Under the pieces are notes generated by a model. It worked only from the letters and a program-made list of their open reading frames with translations. It ran no database searches and was not told the origin of the DNA. Below, in pieces: positions 5,118 to 11,089 of a stretch of DNA of 11,089 nucleotides. Made by a program: the position numbers and the translations under genes. Every line of letters starts with the position of its first letter. Position 1 is the stretch's first letter. This stretch comes from CAZPYT01 sp964590955 (GTDB taxonomy: Bacteria; Patescibacteriota; WWE3; UBA101185; UBA10185): positions 1 through 11,089 of the forward strand of contig CAZPYT010000030.1 in NCBI GenBank assembly GCA_964590955.1. The letters are read 5' to 3'.

Positions 5118-5858
5118 ATGAAAAATAAAAAAATGTTTATTTTTGTTATTGTTTTAACATCACTTTTTGCCTTAGTTTTTTCTTACATATATTTTTACCG
5201 CATAAAACCACTTCAACCTAAAAACTCTCTTTTAGATAAAAATGTTAGCGCTCTGGTTGAGATTGGAAGCGATTCAAAAGTCATAGGATTTGGTGAAGTT
5301 GAACCCGGATCATATATCTACGGTAATTCTCAAGGCGTAGTCGGTTTTGAACTTAATATCGGAGGGGAGAGACAAAGAGTAGTATCTAAAAACTTTAAGT
5401 CGTCAGGCTGGTACAATCCTGAAACCGGTTATTATGATATATACGGATATGTATATACAGATACACTTTCCTCAGGAGATAAAGAAAAAGATAAAATAAT
5501 AAAGAACATATTTACATCTGATGTAATAAAGTTTAACGCAGGTATTGCAGGAGAAAAAAATATCAAGTTTGACGAACCTATTTCAGCTGAAACATTAGCA
5601 ACTTTAGAAATAAATAGTGTGGGAAAATTTGTTGAGTTTAAACTTGACGGCATCATGCGCGAGGAATCTATATCCCTGACCGGAATAACAACTGCAAATA
5701 CCTCTCTTTTTGGGATTCCCGACACATTAATGGAAGAATTAGGGGCAAATAAAGAAGTTACGGTATTTTTTGAAACTATATCAAGTAAAATTACAGAAGA
5801 TCAGATGGAAAAAGAATTCACAGTGGATAAAAAACCGGACCAAGTCGAAGTTTTTTAA
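5118..5858 (+). CDS. membrane-anchored extracytoplasmic protein of unknown function
   Basis: A 246-residue protein. It has a basic N-terminus (MKNKK), one hydrophobic helix at about 6-27 (FIFVIVLTSLFALVFSYIYF), then a positive residue and a long soluble region. No lipobox cysteine or clear signal peptidase site follows, so it is probably an anchored protein with an outside domain. Two repeated-looking stretches rich in glycine, tyrosine and beta-type residues (about 70-115, with GYYDIYGYVYTDT) suggest a beta-rich fold. The C-terminal part is acidic. I do not recognise a family. The neighbouring genes are divergent (rarA) or convergent (Elp3), so context gives no functional hint. Its stop overlaps that of Elp3 in a shared TTAA. 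Confidence 0.8.
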   Translation: MKNKKMFIFVIVLTSLFALVFSYIYFYRIKPLQPKNSLLDKNVSALVEIGSDSKVIGFGEVEPGSYIYGNSQGVVGFELNIGGERQRVVSKNFKSSGWYNPETGYYDIYGYVYTDTLSSGDKEKDKIIKNIFTSDVIKFNAGIAGEKNIKFDEPISAETLATLEINSVGKFVEFKLDGIMREESISLTGITTANTSLFGIPDTLMEELGANKEVTVFFETISSKITEDQMEKEFTVDKKPDQVEVF

Positions 5859-7618
5859 ATATTTTTGTGTTGATAGAGTTCTTTTTCAGAAAAGCTATAT
5901 CCTAGGTTTTTGTAATAATTTCTTGTTCCTACTGCAGAAATTACAGAAATCTTGTTATATCCGTTATTTTTGGCTACTTTCTCGGCTTGCGCCATTAAGT
6001 TCTTCCCCAAACCGGAATGCTGTGCCTTGCCGCCCCCTCGTTCTCCCAGTTCAAGGCTTTGACCATACACATGAACTTCTCTAATAATTGCCGAATTAGT
6101 CAACTCATCAAATATAGAGGTATGAGGTAAGGATAAACGAGCAAAGGCTACAATTTGATCGGTCTCAGTTGTAAATTCCAAAAAATATTCTTTCGAAACA
6201 GAAGTTTTGTAATATGTGTTTTTGAAAATAAGCTTATCGTTGTCAATACCGATATCTTTTATTTCTCTGGCCCGAATATCACGCAGTAAAATACCATTCT
6301 GATTTAAATCACGTTCAACAATTTGTCTTAGATTTGATATTTTATTTCCAACTACAATATCAGTGCTCGGAATATCTCTAATAATCCTGGTTAATCTGCA
6401 ATATCTCGGTGTATTAATAAATACAGCATAAAGAATTATTTTCAAATCTTCCTCAGAATAAGGCAGCCACTCACCTCGTTTATAATATTGCATGAGTTCA
6501 GCACTACCAATCAAAGAACAGGGATAGACTTTTAACTCATCCGGTCTTATAGATATATCAGAAAATAGCTTTTTAAAGTCTGCGATATCTTTCTTTGGTG
6601 TCGATCCCAGTAAATTCGGCATCCAGTGCGCATGAATCTTAAATCCTGCAAGGCGTATCATATTTACTGCATTTCTTGTGGTAATGACGTTATGTCCTCT
6701 TTTATTTTTCGATAAAACTTTATCATTTAAGCTTTGTATACCAATTTGAATTTTTGTTCCGCCCAATTTTCTAATTCTAATCAATTCATCTTTATTAATT
6801 TCATCAGGGCGAGTTTCAAAGACTAAGCCAACACAGCGGCAAATTGCATCTTTATTAATGATGTGAGCTTTTTCAAGCTCATCCCAAGAGGATTTTTCGT
6901 TTTGTTGATCGGTAATTTTTGAAGTCAATGCCTTTACTATTACGCGGTTATAAGATTCTTTCATTGACTCTCCCCGAATTTCTTTTAGTAACTTTTTATC
7001 TATTGGGTCCTTTGTAGAAACAGCAAGCGGTTCAAATCCCGTATAACTTCCGAAATCATTAAGGGCATCAAAACACCTTTTCACAAACCATATTTGATAC
7101 TTTTCAGGGTAATGACTCCAAGTGCCACCCAATATAATTAATTCAACCTTTTCTATTGGATGCCCCATGTTTTTATAAGCAACAAGCCTATTAAATGTCT
7201 GAAAATATGGATCAAATTTGTTGGCCTCTGCGCGCTGCGCCCCCGGCTCATCTGCCATATAACTTTTAGGCATTCTGACGTCGTTTGGGCAAAAAATGCA
7301 CTTTCCCGGGCATGGAAAAGGCTTTGTTAGCACTGTAACAGGAGTAACCCCTGAAATCGTTCTTATTTTTTTCATACGAATGTTTTTTAAAAAGTTATTT
7401 TCTTGTACGTCTGTCAATTCAATATCTTTTTTGAGTTTTGCATATGAACTTATAATTTGCGACTTCGATAATATACTTTTGTCTGCAGATGGGTTCTTCT
7501 GTATTACTTTAAGAATGTTCTCATAAGTACCTTCTTTTATATCAGCAATTTCTTTTATCAATTTTGAGAGTATATCTCTATTCCGATTTATATCTATATA
7601 ATATTTTTTCTTTAGCAT
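5855..7618 (-). CDS. elp3: Elp3-type tRNA U34 carboxymethyl transferase (radical SAM + GNAT)
   Basis: The 587-residue protein has the two-domain plan of Elp3. A helical tRNA-binding N-terminus (about 1-95) is followed by the radical SAM core with FPCPGKCIFCPNDVRMP, whose cysteines 103, 107 and 110 form the CxxxCxxC cluster motif. The Elp3-specific SYMADEPGAQRA, GGTWSHYP and FETRPDEI blocks come next. The C-terminal GNAT acetyltransferase domain has the acetyl-CoA loop QHSGLGKNLM (533-542) and GTRNYYKNLGY (564-574). Known Elp3 enzymes use acetyl-CoA and SAM to make cm5U at wobble U34 of tRNAs such as Lys-UUU. The gene stands alone without Elp1/2/4-6, as in other bacteria and archaea that have Elp3. 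An upstream in-frame stop fixes the start at or after this ATG. It is divergent from a Trm9-like methyltransferase, the expected next enzyme. Confidence 0.95.
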   Translation of the reverse strand: MLKKKYYIDINRNRDILSKLIKEIADIKEGTYENILKVIQKNPSADKSILSKSQIISSYAKLKKDIELTDVQENNFLKNIRMKKIRTISGVTPVTVLTKPFPCPGKCIFCPNDVRMPKSYMADEPGAQRAEANKFDPYFQTFNRLVAYKNMGHPIEKVELIILGGTWSHYPEKYQIWFVKRCFDALNDFGSYTGFEPLAVSTKDPIDKKLLKEIRGESMKESYNRVIVKALTSKITDQQNEKSSWDELEKAHIINKDAICRCVGLVFETRPDEINKDELIRIRKLGGTKIQIGIQSLNDKVLSKNKRGHNVITTRNAVNMIRLAGFKIHAHWMPNLLGSTPKKDIADFKKLFSDISIRPDELKVYPCSLIGSAELMQYYKRGEWLPYSEEDLKIILYAVFINTPRYCRLTRIIRDIPSTDIVVGNKISNLRQIVERDLNQNGILLRDIRAREIKDIGIDNDKLIFKNTYYKTSVSKEYFLEFTTETDQIVAFARLSLPHTSIFDELTNSAIIREVHVYGQSLELGERGGGKAQHSGLGKNLMAQAEKVAKNNGYNKISVISAVGTRNYYKNLGYSFSEKELYQHKNI

Positions 7619-7622
7619 AAGT

Positions 7623-7646
7623 TATAATTCTGAAGTATGAATTATA
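7623..7646. promoter_or_regulatory. palindromic divergent promoter of elp3 and the Trm9-like gene
   Basis: TATAATTC (7623-7630) and GAATTATA (7639-7646) form a perfect 8-bp inverted repeat with an 8-bp spacer, giving a TATAAT in each direction. The plus copy ends 8 nt before the ATG at 7637. The minus copy lies inside the first codons of the methyltransferase gene and would give elp3 a leader of about 16 nt without a ribosome binding site. A weaker CAGAAT nearer elp3 is an alternative. No good -35 hexamers are visible. Confidence 0.55.
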
Positions 7647-8317
7647 CCAAAATTAAGCATATTTTAGATCTTAATAGGTATTTTTATCAAACAAACGCCG
7701 ATGATTTTTCAAATTCACGCCGGAATGCATGGAAAGGTTGGGCTAGGCTTATAAAATATTTTGATAACCAGCCTAAGGATATTCTTGACCTGGGATGCGG
7801 AAATGGACGGTTCTATAAGTATCTAAAAAATAGTCTTGATTATAAATTTAACTATATAGGAATAGACAACTGTGAAAAATTCATTTTAGAAGCAAAAAAA
7901 AGCTATCAAGAACCAACATTTATTAATAAAGATATTTTTTTTGATATTGATACATTTGATAAAAAATTTGACTTTGTTGGAGTTTTTGGCGTAATGCACC
8001 ATATTCCTGACGCAAATTTCAGAATAAAATGGATTCAAAAGATTACAGAAAAGATTAACAATAACGGTATTTTGGCACTTTCTTTTTGGCAGCTCGATAA
8101 AGATAAGCGATTTCTAAAAGCCCAAAAGACAGATGAGTTCTCGGAAGATAACGATTACTACTATGGATGGTCGGACACGAGCACAAAAAGATATGTACAC
8201 ATATATACACAAGATGAAATTAATAAGCTAACTAAAAACTTAAAGCTTTTGGAAAGTTATGAAAACGACGGAAAACCAGGAAATCTAAACAAATATATTA
8301 TTTTGCAGAAGATTTAG
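7637..8317 (+). CDS. Trm9/ALKBH8-like SAM-dependent tRNA methyltransferase
   Basis: A 226-residue class I methyltransferase. The SAM site is ILDLGCGNGRF (49-59) with the acidic residue of GIDNCEKF (D77) ending the second strand. Several features go beyond a generic methyltransferase and recall Trm9/ALKBH8. These are the N-terminal block YQTNADDFSNSRRNAWKGW (17-35; compare IA-x-HFS-x-TR-x-x-W-P), the GVMHHIPD motif (118-125; compare VVHH), a tryptophan after strand 5 (SFWQLDKDK), and YYYGWSDTSTKRYVHIYTQDEI (compare VPW...RYYHLY-x-x-x-EL). Trm9 methylates the carboxymethyl group made by Elongator, giving mcm5U34. The assignment is from remembered motifs, so the exact reaction is inference, strengthened by the divergent elp3. 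The ATG is 8 nt after the -10 (leaderless). The 3' end overlaps bL19 by 20 bp. Confidence 0.82.
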   Translation: MNYTKIKHILDLNRYFYQTNADDFSNSRRNAWKGWARLIKYFDNQPKDILDLGCGNGRFYKYLKNSLDYKFNYIGIDNCEKFILEAKKSYQEPTFINKDIFFDIDTFDKKFDFVGVFGVMHHIPDANFRIKWIQKITEKINNNGILALSFWQLDKDKRFLKAQKTDEFSEDNDYYYGWSDTSTKRYVHIYTQDEINKLTKNLKLLESYENDGKPGNLNKYIILQKI

Positions 8318-8774
8318 CAGAAACTGTTTTTTTCTCTTTTATTCTGAATGCGGCTCTTCCAACTTTATTTCTTAGATAATACAATTTTGATCTTCGTACC
8401 TTTCCCCTCTTTTTTACCTCAATCTTAGTGATATTTGGTGAAAATAACGGGAATATTCTTTCTACGCCGACATTGTCTGCTCCGATTCTTCTAACTGTAA
8501 AAGTTTTCGAAATCCCCGCACCTTTCATTGCAATAACAATACCCTCAAAAGGTTGTAATCTGGTTTTATCACCCTCAATAATTTTGTAAAGAATCCTTAT
8601 TGTGTCCCCTGTTCTAAATTCCGGAAGTTCTTCTTTTACAACATTGCCGGGATCGTCTACCTCAATAGGTTCACTTTCAATAGCAGAATCGGTATCGCCA
8701 TCAGGAACCTCCGCGACCTCTGAAGCCTCATCTTTTATTTCATTTTTATCATTTTTTGTATCTGGCTGTGACAT
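8298..8774 (-). CDS. rplS: 50S ribosomal protein bL19 with acidic N-terminal extension
   Basis: The 158-residue protein contains a full bL19 domain from about 48 to 148: FRTGDTIRI, LQPFEGIVIAMKGAG, TFTVRRIGADNVGVERIFPL, IEVKKRGKVRRSKLYYLR and GRAAFRIKEK. bL19 sits at the 30S-50S interface of the ribosome. The usual length is about 115 residues. The excess is an N-terminal tail of some 47 residues with 17 acidic residues and few basic ones in the first 50, followed by a short alanine/serine/lysine C-terminal tail. The tail looks disordered. The gene lies 66 bp downstream of the ClpE-like gene on the same strand and may be cotranscribed. A weak promoter of its own (TTGCAC 8812-8807, TAACCT 8789-8784, 17 bp apart) is possible. 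No Shine-Dalgarno sequence precedes the ATG. Confidence 0.95.
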   Translation of the reverse strand: MSQPDTKNDKNEIKDEASEVAEVPDGDTDSAIESEPIEVDDPGNVVKEELPEFRTGDTIRILYKIIEGDKTRLQPFEGIVIAMKGAGISKTFTVRRIGADNVGVERIFPLFSPNITKIEVKKRGKVRRSKLYYLRNKVGRAAFRIKEKKTVSAKSSAK

Positions 8775-8840
8775 AACGTTGTAAGGTTAACAAAAATGCT
8801 TGTTTAGTGCAATATTTTTATTGACTACCCTATAATAATG

Positions 8841-10928
8841 CTAAGCGGGAACTTTTTCAGTAACTTTTATATCCAGCATTTTATTTTTAACACCTATAGA
8901 CACTTCTGTTCCTTCCTGTAGTGACCCTTCAATTATCCTTGTAGATAATACATTTTCAATTTCTTTCTGTATAAGCCTGCGCAGTGGTCGCGCCCCGTAT
9001 TCTTTATCATAACCAATATCTACCAGATAATTAATTGCAACAGTGTCAGCTTTCAATAATATATTATGTTCATCAAGTCTTTTTTGTACATCCGCAATCA
9101 TGTTTACTACTATTTCGCGAATTTCCTCCTTAGAAAGATTTGAAAATATTACAATTTCATCAATCCTATTTAAAAATTCAGGTTTAAAGGAATCTTTTAA
9201 TATGGATTTTACTCTTTTTTCAAATTCGATTTTATCTTGCTCTTGGGTTTTTTGAATCTCAGAAAAGCCAATGTTTGACTTCCTTAGTAATTCAGAGCCT
9301 AGATTTGAAGTCATAATCAATATAGTATTTTTGAAGTCTACCGTGCGTCCCTTGCTATCTGTCAAACGACCATCTTCCATAATCTGTAGCAATGCATTAA
9401 AGGTTTCGGGATGAGCTTTTTCAACTTCGTCTAATAAAATCACTGAAAACGGCTTTCTTCTGACTACTTCTGTTAACTGACCTCCCTGGTCATAACCGAT
9501 ATATCCCGGAGGCGCACCAATTAATTTACTTACAGAGTGTTTCTCCATATATTCACTCATATCTATGCGGACAATCAAATCCTCATCGCCATAAAGAACT
9601 TCTGCTAAAGCTTTTGATAGTTCTGTCTTACCAACGCCTGTAGGACCCAAAAATAAAAAGGTACCTATCGGGCGTTTTGGGTCTTTAAGACCACTTCTTG
9701 CTCGACGAATAGCTTCAGAAACAACCGCTACAGCATGGTCTTGTCCGATAATTCTTTTGTGTAGATTTTTTTCCATATTTAGAAGACGTTCTTTCTCTTT
9801 TATACTCAATTTTTCAAGGGGAATTCCGGTTGCGCGCGAAACGACTTTAACAACAGCTGATTCATCAACTGTAGGCACGTCTTCAAGTTTTGTTTTTGTC
9901 CAGATTTCGTAAAGTTCTGCTTTAACTTTTTCTACTGATTTTATTTCAGCATCGATTTTCTCCTTTTTTGAAGAATCTTTTTCTGCCCTAAGCTTGTCCT
10001 TTAACTCAGTTAGCTGCTCCTGAACTTCTTTCAAATTAGCCGGTTCCTTAATACTGGACAAACGTACTAGTGCAGAAGCCTCGTCAATCAAATCTATCGC
10101 TTTATCTGGTAAAAATCTATCGCTCACATATCTATCGCTCAATTTAACAGCTGACTTAATTGCTTCATCTGAAATTACTACCTGATGATGTTTTTCATAT
10201 CTTTCGCGTAAACCTTTAATAATAGCTATTGTGTCTTCAGGTGTGGGTTCATTAACTACGATAGGCTGAAATCTTCTCTCTAAAGCAGCATCTTTTTCAA
10301 TATATTTTCTATATTCATCAATAGTAGTAGCACCAACCATTTGTAATTCACCTCTGGCAAGTGCGGGTTTTAAAATATTTGCAGCATCCATAGCCCCCTC
10401 AGCAGATCCTGTACCTACAACAGTATGCAGTTCGTCTAAAAACATTATTATTTGACCGGAGGCTTCAACAACCTCAGTAATTATGTCTTTTAGACGGCTC
10501 TCAAACATACCTCTATGTGAAGTTCCTGCAATAATACTGGCAAGATCCAATGCAAAAACTCGCTTGCCTCTTAAAGGCTCAGGAACACTACCGGATATTA
10601 TTCTTTGAGCTAAACCTTCAACGATCGCAGTTTTTCCCACCCCCGGATCTCCGATTAAAACCGGATTGTTTTTCGTACGTCTTGATAAAATATGAACTAC
10701 ACGCTCAATTTCGTCTTTTCTACCAATAACAGGGTCAAGTTTATCTTGTTTTGCTAGTTCTGTAAGATCTCTACCGAATTTATCCAGTTTTGACACTTTT
10801 GTAGATGTTTCTTCCATAACTTCCTCATAGCACACCTCACATAGCGCCATATAGACCTGACGGCCTTCGATTATTTTATTAAACGGGATTTTTGCAGGTC
10901 TTTGACCGCATCTATGACATAAAACCAT
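8841..10928 (-). CDS. ClpE-like Hsp100 AAA+ unfoldase with N-terminal zinc ribbon
   Basis: The 695-residue protein has a four-cysteine zinc ribbon at the N-terminus (C4, C7, C30, C33) in place of the Clp N domain. It has two AAA+ domains. Domain 1 carries Walker A GDPGVGKT (93-100), Walker B MFLDE (162-166) and GATTIDEYRKYIEKDAALERRFQ. A short charged coiled-coil middle segment (about 295-345) follows. Domain 2 carries GPTGVGKT (428-435), Walker B LLDE (498-501) and LNRID (R588), then a D2-small C-terminus. The IGF tripeptide (553-555) sits where ClpC/ClpE carry the ClpP-docking loop, so it should feed a ClpP peptidase encoded elsewhere. The zinc ribbon and short middle region point to ClpE rather than ClpC or ClpB. 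It unfolds proteins for degradation in the cytoplasm. The ATG is 6 nt after a strong -10. Confidence 0.93.
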   Translation of the reverse strand: MVLCHRCGQRPAKIPFNKIIEGRQVYMALCEVCYEEVMEETSTKVSKLDKFGRDLTELAKQDKLDPVIGRKDEIERVVHILSRRTKNNPVLIGDPGVGKTAIVEGLAQRIISGSVPEPLRGKRVFALDLASIIAGTSHRGMFESRLKDIITEVVEASGQIIMFLDELHTVVGTGSAEGAMDAANILKPALARGELQMVGATTIDEYRKYIEKDAALERRFQPIVVNEPTPEDTIAIIKGLRERYEKHHQVVISDEAIKSAVKLSDRYVSDRFLPDKAIDLIDEASALVRLSSIKEPANLKEVQEQLTELKDKLRAEKDSSKKEKIDAEIKSVEKVKAELYEIWTKTKLEDVPTVDESAVVKVVSRATGIPLEKLSIKEKERLLNMEKNLHKRIIGQDHAVAVVSEAIRRARSGLKDPKRPIGTFLFLGPTGVGKTELSKALAEVLYGDEDLIVRIDMSEYMEKHSVSKLIGAPPGYIGYDQGGQLTEVVRRKPFSVILLDEVEKAHPETFNALLQIMEDGRLTDSKGRTVDFKNTILIMTSNLGSELLRKSNIGFSEIQKTQEQDKIEFEKRVKSILKDSFKPEFLNRIDEIVIFSNLSKEEIREIVVNMIADVQKRLDEHNILLKADTVAINYLVDIGYDKEYGARPLRRLIQKEIENVLSTRIIEGSLQEGTEVSIGVKNKMLDIKVTEKVPA

Positions 10929-10934
10929 GTAGAA

Positions 10935-10962
10935 AGTATACCATCAATTAGCACTTGGTCAA
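10935..10962 (-). promoter_or_regulatory. promoter of the ClpE-like gene
   Basis: On the minus strand, TTGACC (10962-10957) and TATACT (10940-10935) are 16 bp apart, near consensus. The -10 ends 6 nt before the ATG, predicting a leaderless mRNA. I see no CtsR- or HrcA-type (CIRCE) repeat nearby. Confidence 0.65.
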
Positions 10963-10978
10963 TAGGAATGATAATAAG

Positions 10979-11006
10979 TTGAATATGCAATATTTATTGT
11001 TATAAT
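10979..11006 (+). promoter_or_regulatory. promoter of the right-edge gene
   Basis: TTGAAT (10979-10984) and a perfect TATAAT (11001-11006) are 16 bp apart. The predicted leader of about 25 nt holds AAGGAG (11027-11032), 6 nt before the ATG at 11039. It is back to back with the ClpE-like promoter. Confidence 0.6.
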
Positions 11007-11038
11007 GATAAATAACACATACTATGAAGGAGCTGTAT

Positions 11039-11089
11039 ATGAATATCTACGCGTACACTTGGTTGCTGATTGCTCTACATGGCTTTAAT
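11039..11089 (+). CDS. 5' end of a gene truncated by the window edge
   Basis: Seventeen codons from an ATG preceded by AAGGAG at 6 nt spacing: MNIYAYTWLLIALHGFN, then the window ends. The -10, leader and ribosome binding site make this a credible start. An in-frame ATG five codons earlier (11024) lacks a ribosome binding site. The hydrophobic WLLIAL run might be a signal or membrane segment, but too little is visible to assign a product. Confidence 0.6.
   Translation, partial: MNIYAYTWLLIALHGFN

Overview
The window reads as a piece of a small, AT-rich bacterial genome, most likely a Candidate Phyla Radiation (Patescibacteria) member. Microgenomates, Katanobacteria or Dojkabacteria would fit, but the phylum-level placement is inference. 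The grounds are: bL19 with a long acidic N-terminus, an archaeal/eukaryotic-type Elp3, a two-helix membrane protein of a type common in these genomes, very tight gene packing with convergent genes that overlap, and mostly single-gene transcription units. The standard genetic code fits, because TAA, TAG and TGA all end genes.

Layout: 1-42 is the possible start of a minus-strand gene cut by the window edge. 47-205 is a 33-residue single-helix membrane peptide with its own promoter and terminator (minus). 286-531 is an orphan 81-residue protein (minus). 619-1980 is an M20-family dipeptidase (plus), converging on a small two-helix membrane protein (1977-2315, minus). 2439-2513 is tRNA-Lys(UUU). 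Behind the tRNA lies a GC-rich array (2517-2804) of two hairpins and two 97-nt CCA-ending elements. Then come an endonuclease/exonuclease/phosphatase-fold protein (2844-3641, plus), RarA/MgsA (3801-5009, minus), a membrane-anchored orphan (5118-5858, plus), Elp3 (5855-7618, minus), a Trm9/ALKBH8-like methyltransferase (7637-8317, plus), ribosomal protein bL19 (8298-8774, minus), a ClpE-like ATPase (8841-10928, minus) and the start of a further plus-strand gene (11039 to the edge).

Two things stand out. First, the 97-nt elements behind tRNA-Lys align without gaps, are about 70% identical, and differ mostly by paired substitutions that keep the same helices. This is the signature of a selected RNA fold, and I cannot match it to a family I know. 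The hairpin in front of each copy also keeps a 16-4-16 geometry while its arms change, and the repeat period is exactly 145 bp. Second, Elp3 is divergently paired, 18 bp apart, with a methyltransferase resembling Trm9. In eukaryotes these enzymes act in succession on wobble U34 (cm5U, then mcm5U), so the pair suggests an mcm5U-type wobble pathway in a bacterium. tRNA-Lys(UUU), a classic substrate, is encoded in the same window.

Regulation: for most protein genes a recognisable -10 hexamer ends only 6-10 nt before the start codon and no Shine-Dalgarno sequence is visible, so leaderless transcripts appear to be common. The 81-residue gene and the gene at the right edge instead carry clear GGAG(G) ribosome binding sites.
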